NCBI GenBank assembly: GCA_031002005.1 | Contig: JARYHS010008074.1 | Location: 264,927,930 to 264,991,929, forward strand | Direction: 5' to 3' | DNA: 64,000 nt | From: Vandiemenella viatica | Lineage: Eukaryota; Arthropoda; Insecta; Orthoptera; Morabidae | Part shown: positions 57,836 through 64,000 of the stretch, one piece after another | Layout of the letters: the number at the start of each line of letters is the position of its first letter | Numbering within the stretch: the first letter of the stretch is position 1 | Made by a program: the position numbers and the translations under genes | The notes under the pieces: generated by a model | Seen by the model: the letters and a program-made list of their open reading frames with translations, nothing else | Told to the model about the DNA's origin: nothing | The model's database searches: none

Positions 57836-58585
57836 GAATAGTGGAAAAAGCACAGGTTTGCAATAGGGAAGGCTGTCAGGTACTCGTTGATTCGGATCTC
57901 ATCAAAAACAATTGAATCGGTTCCTGGTGACAAAATTAACAGGGAAGATGCACTCACATGTAATTTTGTCAAAAAAAAACAAATATTCTGTAATTCGTAG
58001 AATATGTAATTAAGACCAATTTAGCTCATGCAAATTGTCCCAGAGCTAAATATCGTACAGAGGAAATTAACGATAGTTTGTACATAGTAAACAAATTTGG
58101 CTATAAAAACTGAAAAAAAAAACACTTCAAGATTTACTCTGAAGTGCAAGAAAGTCATGGGATACCTTCTAATATCGTTTGTGATTCTGCTTTTGCTTGG
58201 CCGGCGGTGTGCAGTAACCCGATACGGCACTGACTTTTCAAGTCGTCCGAAATCCACTGAAGAAATATGCAGCCACGTTTCCTCTACAGCTGTCCATAAT
58301 AGTTGTTCTTCGGCGTGGTTCGTGGCGGGTGCTTCCCGTGGTCACCCTTAATGGATGGCGAAACGTTCCTTGCCTCACCATCCCCGCTGTAATAGCGAGT
58401 AATTCTGCAAATGGCCTAAACCCGCCATGGAGGCGGCTGCTGGATAACAAGGTAATTATTGCGGTCGGGATGGACTTTGACGACCGAAAAATCGGGTATT
58501 TTTTTTAACTTCACCACATTCTGATAGAACAAAATGCAACTTGACTCACGTCTATAATTTCGAAAATGTTGTCGGTGCAAGATGT
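57836..58585. other. Intergenic / unassigned
   Basis: A G+C-richer patch at 58190-58450 has no recognisable gene or repeat. Confidence 0.35.
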
Positions 58586-58589
58586 TGTA

Positions 58590-59235
58590 CACGAATTGAA
58601 ATTTCGATCATGTCCAAGATATATTTCTATATATATGTCTGGCGATCAAAGTTGCTAAATCAATCTCTGGAATTATCCGTAATGTGGCTTAAACCAATCG
58701 TCAACGATTTTGGCACCGTGACATCGTGCGTTGTCGTCCTGGATAAGTCCATAGTTGTTTGGGAACATAAAGACGATGAAAGGCTGTAAATGGTCTCCAA
58801 GCGGCTGAAAATAACCATTTCCAGTCGTTGGACGGTTCTGTTGGAACAAAGTTCCCAGTCCATGCCATGTAAACACAGTCCATACCAGGATAGACACACC
58901 ACTCGTTAGCACATTCCTGTTTGCAACCAGGATCAACGGCCCCGTGGAGTCTGCACTGTGATCTAACCCTACCATCAGCTTTTACCAACTGGAATCGTGA
59001 CTCATTTGACCACGCAATCCTTCTCCAGTCATGTTGGGTCCAACAGACATGATCACGAGCCCAGGAGAGGAGTTTCAGTTGATGGAATTTTGTTAACAGA
59101 TACAATCTCATTGATCTTTTTCTGCCATATCACATCGACGCTAAATTTTGCTGCACTTTCCGCACTGACACGTCGTTCGTACGTCCCACATTAAGTGTCG
59201 TGTTCTTTGATGCGGTGTTCCTCACATCTCGACTC
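58590..59235 (-). pseudogene. Tc1/mariner-type transposase pseudogene
   Basis: Minus-strand frames from about 59230 to 58600 together resemble a Tc1-like transposase. The N-terminal piece is DNA-binding-like (RDVRNTASKNT-like, in one frame). Next come LLSWARDHVCWTQHDWRRIA and WSNESRFQL, where Tc1 proteins have a catalytic D (W/FSDESRF), here N. Frame changes follow, then QDDNARCHGAKIVDDW, the second catalytic DNAR(P/C)H box. A SPD remnant near 58625 sits where the family has SPDLNPIE. The product is inactive through frameshifts and loss of the first aspartate. No terminal inverted repeats were identified. Confidence 0.85.
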
Positions 59236-59251
59236 ACACGTCGTTGGTCTC

Positions 59252-59330
59252 GGTCATTAACCAGCCTCTAATGACCTCGACGTCGACATCGACCTCGACA
59301 AGGCATAAATCATAAGTAAAAAAAAAAAGA
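59252..59330 (+). mobile_element. SINE-A copy 10 (3' end with A-rich tail)
   Basis: GCCTCTAATGACCTCGACGT is followed by a short GTCGAC repeat, AAGGCATAAATCATAAG and an A-run. This is the 3' end of the SINE-A consensus, abutting the transposase remnant. Confidence 0.7.
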
Positions 59331-60190
59331 AAGTTGGTCATTAAGTAGATGCGGTCAGCCACTGCGTTATCCAGTGCGGGAGATAATGCCGGAAATTAAT
59401 CATTCACGGCTTACTCTTGTCACTGTGAATCGAGTCGAGGAGAATTGAATTCATGAACAATTTCAGAGATGCCCCGTGAGTCTAAAGCCAACTACCATTA
59501 CACGCTTAGTATCCGTTAATTCATGTCATGCGGGCATAATCAGGTCAAAAACCTTTTCTTGACTCACGAGAGTACAAGCCCCGAAGTTACAAGAGACACT
59601 TAAACGTCGTTTCCGCGGTGCTACCACCATCTGGATATTTGCATCCCCATAATCCATGAGTTTTGGTATTTCAGTGTATGTAGATTCTATCAATCTACGA
59701 CCGACTGCATCTTCTATCCAACCGAGAAACTAGGACATCGTCAATTCCAGATTCTGACTAGAAGAGAATGACTAATCATCTACACTGTCAAAGAAACATT
59801 TAACTCTGACCAGCTGAGAACGATTTTTTTTTTATTCCGTCATGCTGCTGAGTTTCTTTTTAGTCTCGATCCGGTCATCTAAGGACCACTTGCCATCGGA
59901 CCCTCTTGTACTCAGGTAACCAGTGTGAATCATGAGAGGGGGAAGGTCCTGTGTCCTGCCCGAATTCAAATGGGGTTTGTTAGACCAGGCGTACTCGACC
60001 TAGAGGAGGAAAGTCTGTGTTGTCATCTGTCTTATCTACACTCTTTTCACTGCACAAGAAAATCGGTTCAACTATCGGATCAGCTGCACCCTAGTCGGCA
60101 TCCATAGTTGTATAATCAATAAAAACTCACTTCATTATGAACCAGTGCGCGCGGCAAAATTATCTTTTTATCTGCGAAACTTGCAGTCTC
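59331..60190. other. Intergenic, nothing recognised
   Basis: No supported feature. Confidence 0.4.
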
Positions 60191-60191
60191 G

Positions 60192-60452
60192 CAGTGGCAG
60201 ATCCAGAATTTTGGTTTGGTGGGGGGGCTTGAGTGTATTTTGGTTTGAGGGGAGGGGGGGGGAGGCTTGAGTCAGGCAAGCGTAGTCTTTATAGTCTCTT
60301 CGGATAGCTGCTCTTGAAAGAGCTGTAGAGCTAAAAAAAAAAGGTCTCCGTGATTACGATGTTAAGTTGAGGGTGGACTTATGGACCTAGATTCTTCTGG
60401 GGGGGAGGGAGCCTTTAGCCCCAAGCCGCCCTCCCCCCTTGATCCGCCACTG
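60192..60452. mobile_element. hAT-like MITE, 261 bp
   Basis: Terminal inverted repeats CAGTGGCAGATCCAG and, inward from 60452, CAGTGGCGGATCAAG. CAGTGGCGGATC-type ends are typical of hAT-derived short elements. G-tracts lie near both ends. I could not see an 8-bp target duplication. Confidence 0.7.
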
Positions 60453-62419
60453 CATTCCCCGTATACTGTTGCACCATGTTAGAAGACGCTGGTTAGCCCA
60501 GTGTTCATAAAAACTTTATTTCCAGTCCATTAGCTTAAGGCAGGTATCCCAAATGCACTTAGGCATGAAAAATAGGCGTAACAACCATCAAGGGTCTATG
60601 AGTAAACATTTTTTTTTTTCTGAAACGTTCCGCACCACGTAGTTTCATGATCAATTGTTCGCGGAAATGTTAAATGAATGTATGACTAGAAAATGTTTCA
60701 TTCAGCCTCAAAAGTTTTGTGCCAGTAGGAGCAGGACGTCATCTGATAGTATTAAAGACATAATTGAGAAATGGCAGAAATCGTTAGATTTTGAAACTAG
60801 TGATGTTATTTAGTTTTAAAATAAGGCTGATTATCAGAAGAAAGCATGATACTGATGATGTTGGCGGATAATTGTACATACCACGGAACTATTCTGATAG
60901 AACGTAAACCATCGAATTTATTATCAGAATGTGATTTCGGAAGAGGAATAGAATGAGAGCCTGCTAAAACTCTATCGTCGTAATGTTTGAATCGTGTTAC
61001 TCAATCGAAGTCCTCTACGCAACTTCACAAAATTCAAACGCATTGGAAGCCGCAAATGTTCGATTAATTGTGTGGTAGGAATAACGATAATTTAATTCTA
61101 ATCTCAATAAACAATCGTAACCAAATGCTTTCTATTGGTTGAAACGAATAAACCTAGAACCACCTGTTAACGTGTTCCTATTGAAAGGAGATTCTAATCA
61201 GCCTTTCGTTTCACAAATCTATCTTAATAAAGCAGTATATTGCTCCAGCTTTGCGTTTTATTATTTGTTAATCGTTTTTAAGAAAATTTGTTTCCTCCTA
61301 ATTCCTGCTGGTTTGCAGTTTCTTTCCTGCAATATTTTTTATAGAACAACTACTTTGTTTTCAGGGCTTGCTACAATCGTTTTACAGCTAAATCTTGACA
61401 GACGAAGAATATAATCATTGCTGTGCATAAAACTGGTATCTGTGTTACCTATAAAACATGTGTCCTCACATTTGGCCATTAAATTTACCTTGTTTTCCTA
61501 GTTAATTTTTTATCCAGGCGAATTTACTGGATATTTATTAACTCCCTGTTACACATTTAAATTAAGTCTGTAGTTTTAAATTTAAATACGTAATCTTTAA
61601 AATTCAAATGAAGGTTGTTTTGAATTAGACGAATAAGGAAGTTATTAGTTTCAGCAAAATGAAACAACTCTCGGGGAAAAAATTGGCCATTCATTAAGTT
61701 AATAACTTTTTTATCATAGCTCGTTAGATGGTTGATAAGATAGTGTTTCATACACTACTCTTTATGTTTCAGTCCGTGGCTCCAAATTTCCTGTCGCACT
61801 TCTGCTTAAATAAGTTTGATACTACAATTAAATTCCATAACAATATTTCACGTTTTTAACGGCTTAGATTTCATCTTTGCATTCTTCTAAAAAAATAACA
61901 AATTAAAGTCCATAACAGTTGAGGCTATGCTCTATGTCTTAGAAAGGTTGCCATCTTTTGGTGTACTTCTGGAGATAACATGTATACATCTCTGAAATAC
62001 TTATTGGAAGAAAACTTAACAAGGAGTGTATTTGGTTTCCTCACTTTCTCATTTTTCTGTTTGTAAGCTGGGGAGATAATGGAAAAGCTAACGGCAAAAA
62101 TGACAAAAATGATAGTCAACTATAAAGCTACTCAGCTGCCATCTATGATTCAGACCTTCAGAATAAAACAAGGTACTGTCGTAGAATGTTAATGTGTTTC
62201 CACTGCGATCAGTACGTGCATTTTCAATGGTCAACTAAGTATGTGCTGGAGCTTGGAGTCATTTGTAATATACTGTTTTACAGGAGTAAATACTAGAGTG
62301 ATGAACAGGGTCTTTACGATCGAAGAGCACGAGCACGAGAAGTGTGCACATGAAGAAATAATGCCTCATACCTCTTATTCTAGAGAATCGCGTATTGATC
62401 ATGTTATGGTGGGAACTGA
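60453..62419. other. AT-rich intergenic
   Basis: No supported feature. Confidence 0.4.
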
Positions 62420-63419
62420 NNNNNNNNNNNNNNNNNNNNNNNNNNNNNNNNNNNNNNNNNNNNNNNNNNNNNNNNNNNNNNNNNNNNNNNNNNNNNNNNN
62501 NNNNNNNNNNNNNNNNNNNNNNNNNNNNNNNNNNNNNNNNNNNNNNNNNNNNNNNNNNNNNNNNNNNNNNNNNNNNNNNNNNNNNNNNNNNNNNNNNNNN
62601 NNNNNNNNNNNNNNNNNNNNNNNNNNNNNNNNNNNNNNNNNNNNNNNNNNNNNNNNNNNNNNNNNNNNNNNNNNNNNNNNNNNNNNNNNNNNNNNNNNNN
62701 NNNNNNNNNNNNNNNNNNNNNNNNNNNNNNNNNNNNNNNNNNNNNNNNNNNNNNNNNNNNNNNNNNNNNNNNNNNNNNNNNNNNNNNNNNNNNNNNNNNN
62801 NNNNNNNNNNNNNNNNNNNNNNNNNNNNNNNNNNNNNNNNNNNNNNNNNNNNNNNNNNNNNNNNNNNNNNNNNNNNNNNNNNNNNNNNNNNNNNNNNNNN
62901 NNNNNNNNNNNNNNNNNNNNNNNNNNNNNNNNNNNNNNNNNNNNNNNNNNNNNNNNNNNNNNNNNNNNNNNNNNNNNNNNNNNNNNNNNNNNNNNNNNNN
63001 NNNNNNNNNNNNNNNNNNNNNNNNNNNNNNNNNNNNNNNNNNNNNNNNNNNNNNNNNNNNNNNNNNNNNNNNNNNNNNNNNNNNNNNNNNNNNNNNNNNN
63101 NNNNNNNNNNNNNNNNNNNNNNNNNNNNNNNNNNNNNNNNNNNNNNNNNNNNNNNNNNNNNNNNNNNNNNNNNNNNNNNNNNNNNNNNNNNNNNNNNNNN
63201 NNNNNNNNNNNNNNNNNNNNNNNNNNNNNNNNNNNNNNNNNNNNNNNNNNNNNNNNNNNNNNNNNNNNNNNNNNNNNNNNNNNNNNNNNNNNNNNNNNNN
63301 NNNNNNNNNNNNNNNNNNNNNNNNNNNNNNNNNNNNNNNNNNNNNNNNNNNNNNNNNNNNNNNNNNNNNNNNNNNNNNNNNNNNNNNNNNNNNNNNNNNN
63401 NNNNNNNNNNNNNNNNNNN
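62420..63419. other. Assembly gap, exactly 1000 N
   Basis: Unresolved bases. Frames spanning it are artefacts of reading N as an unknown residue. The round length suggests a fixed-size scaffold gap, so the true distance is unknown. Confidence 1.
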
Positions 63420-64000
63420 GTTTATGTAGTAACGTGCATGTAACTGAAACAATTATTTCTGAGTGGCAACATTATGGCAAGTTGTGAATCGCTTGAAATG
63501 CAACCTGACAGCTGATATGATGCTTTGTTATAGGCCTAAGAGACGATGCCTGCAGCTTTATAATCTACGCGGTGTAGCATTAGGATATGAAACATTTTTA
63601 ATTTAAGTTTCTTTCAATATAGCCGTATTTTCTATGTAATTATTTCAGTCGCATGTAAGTACCTGGTAAAACAACAGCCTGGACCAGATGACAATTGACT
63701 CGTTTCGTTTAGCATCAGGCATAACGGGTTTAGTTTTAATATTTACGCGGTGTAGAATAGAATTATAGGATGCCTAGTTATATTTGAAATAAAAATTCGT
63801 TACCAATAATCACAGCATCTCAATTTTTTATGATTTATTTATTTTTTGCTGTTTGGATATTGGTTTTTATTTTATGTTGATACACCATCAATTATTCCTG
63901 CTTTAAAATAGAAATTTACGTGAATTGGAGTTAATCTTGGTTTCAAATCGTCGTATCATTATTGTCATTATTTCAGTCAGATATAATTAATTCAAAAATG
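63420..64000. other. AT-rich intergenic with a short repeated phrase
   Basis: TACGCGGTGTAGCATTAGGA at about 63566 and TACGCGGTGTAGAATAGAAT at about 63747 suggest a two-unit repeat about 180 bp apart. Weak. Confidence 0.3.

Noticed and set aside
58270..58370. Further hammerhead-like core (ACTGAAGAAATATGC ... GGCGAAACGTTCC)
   Set aside because: The two halves are about 90 bases apart and no continuous stem II joins them.
62241..63452. Open frames of 344-400 codons across the gap
   Set aside because: They consist almost entirely of N read as unknown residues.
1..64000. CRISPR array, bacterial operons or phage genes
   Set aside because: Repeat spacing is irregular and long, no cas-like frames exist, and the content is that of eukaryotic transposable elements.

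Overview
This window looks like intergenic DNA from a large arthropod genome. The repeat content (CR1/Daphne-like LINEs with an esterase-type ORF1, several tRNA-derived SINE families, Tc1-like and short terminal-inverted-repeat elements) fits an insect, perhaps an orthopteran or another polyneopteran. The species cannot be fixed from this sequence. I found no convincing host protein-coding exon, rRNA gene or functional tRNA gene. Nearly every open frame that can be recognised belongs to a transposable element.

Layout. 1-1.1 kb: 5'-truncated LINE-A-related copy, minus strand, running off the left edge. 4.2-5.7 kb: broken LTR-retrotransposon gag, minus strand. 5.8-9.9 kb: an almost complete LINE-A with intact ORF1 and an ORF2 that holds one reading frame throughout, interrupted by four stop codons. 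11.6-13.1 kb: SINEs. 13.9-15.0 kb: a non-autonomous DNA element flanked by TTA. 15.07-15.83 kb: a T57 tract followed by a degenerate array with a period of about 160 bp. 16.4-18.4 kb: a long-period non-coding repeat block that recurs at 41.2-42.6 kb and, inverted, at 40.5-41.1 kb. 20.6-24.4 kb: decayed LINE-B, plus strand. 31.7-33.1 kb: a 170-190 bp tandem array between two direct repeats. 34.6 kb: a LINE 3' tail with poly-A. 35.8-38.1 kb: a second LINE-B copy, minus strand, carrying two nested insertions. 50.1-54.2 kb: three short DNA elements with TAA target duplications. 55.9-60.5 kb: SINE pieces, a Tc1-like transposase pseudogene and a hAT-like element. 62.42-63.42 kb: a 1000-base assembly gap.

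Most interesting signals. (1) The two insertions nested in the minus-strand LINE-B each have an 11-12 bp target duplication, and together carry three copies of a hammerhead-ribozyme-like core. The core consists of CTGAAGA, a hairpin, GAAAC, two bases and GTA, closed by a short outer stem. The stems differ in sequence between the two insertions, but the plan is the same. This suggests Penelope-like or animal-retrozyme-type retroelements. (2) The ORF1/ORF2 junction of LINE-A carries T TTT TTA in exactly the phase needed for -1 frameshifting into ORF2, and ORF2 has no ATG at its start. (3) Three different short elements within 4.2 kb share a terminal design, TAA duplications and G/C-tract interiors.

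All coordinates of repeat ends are read by eye and are approximate unless a target duplication is stated.
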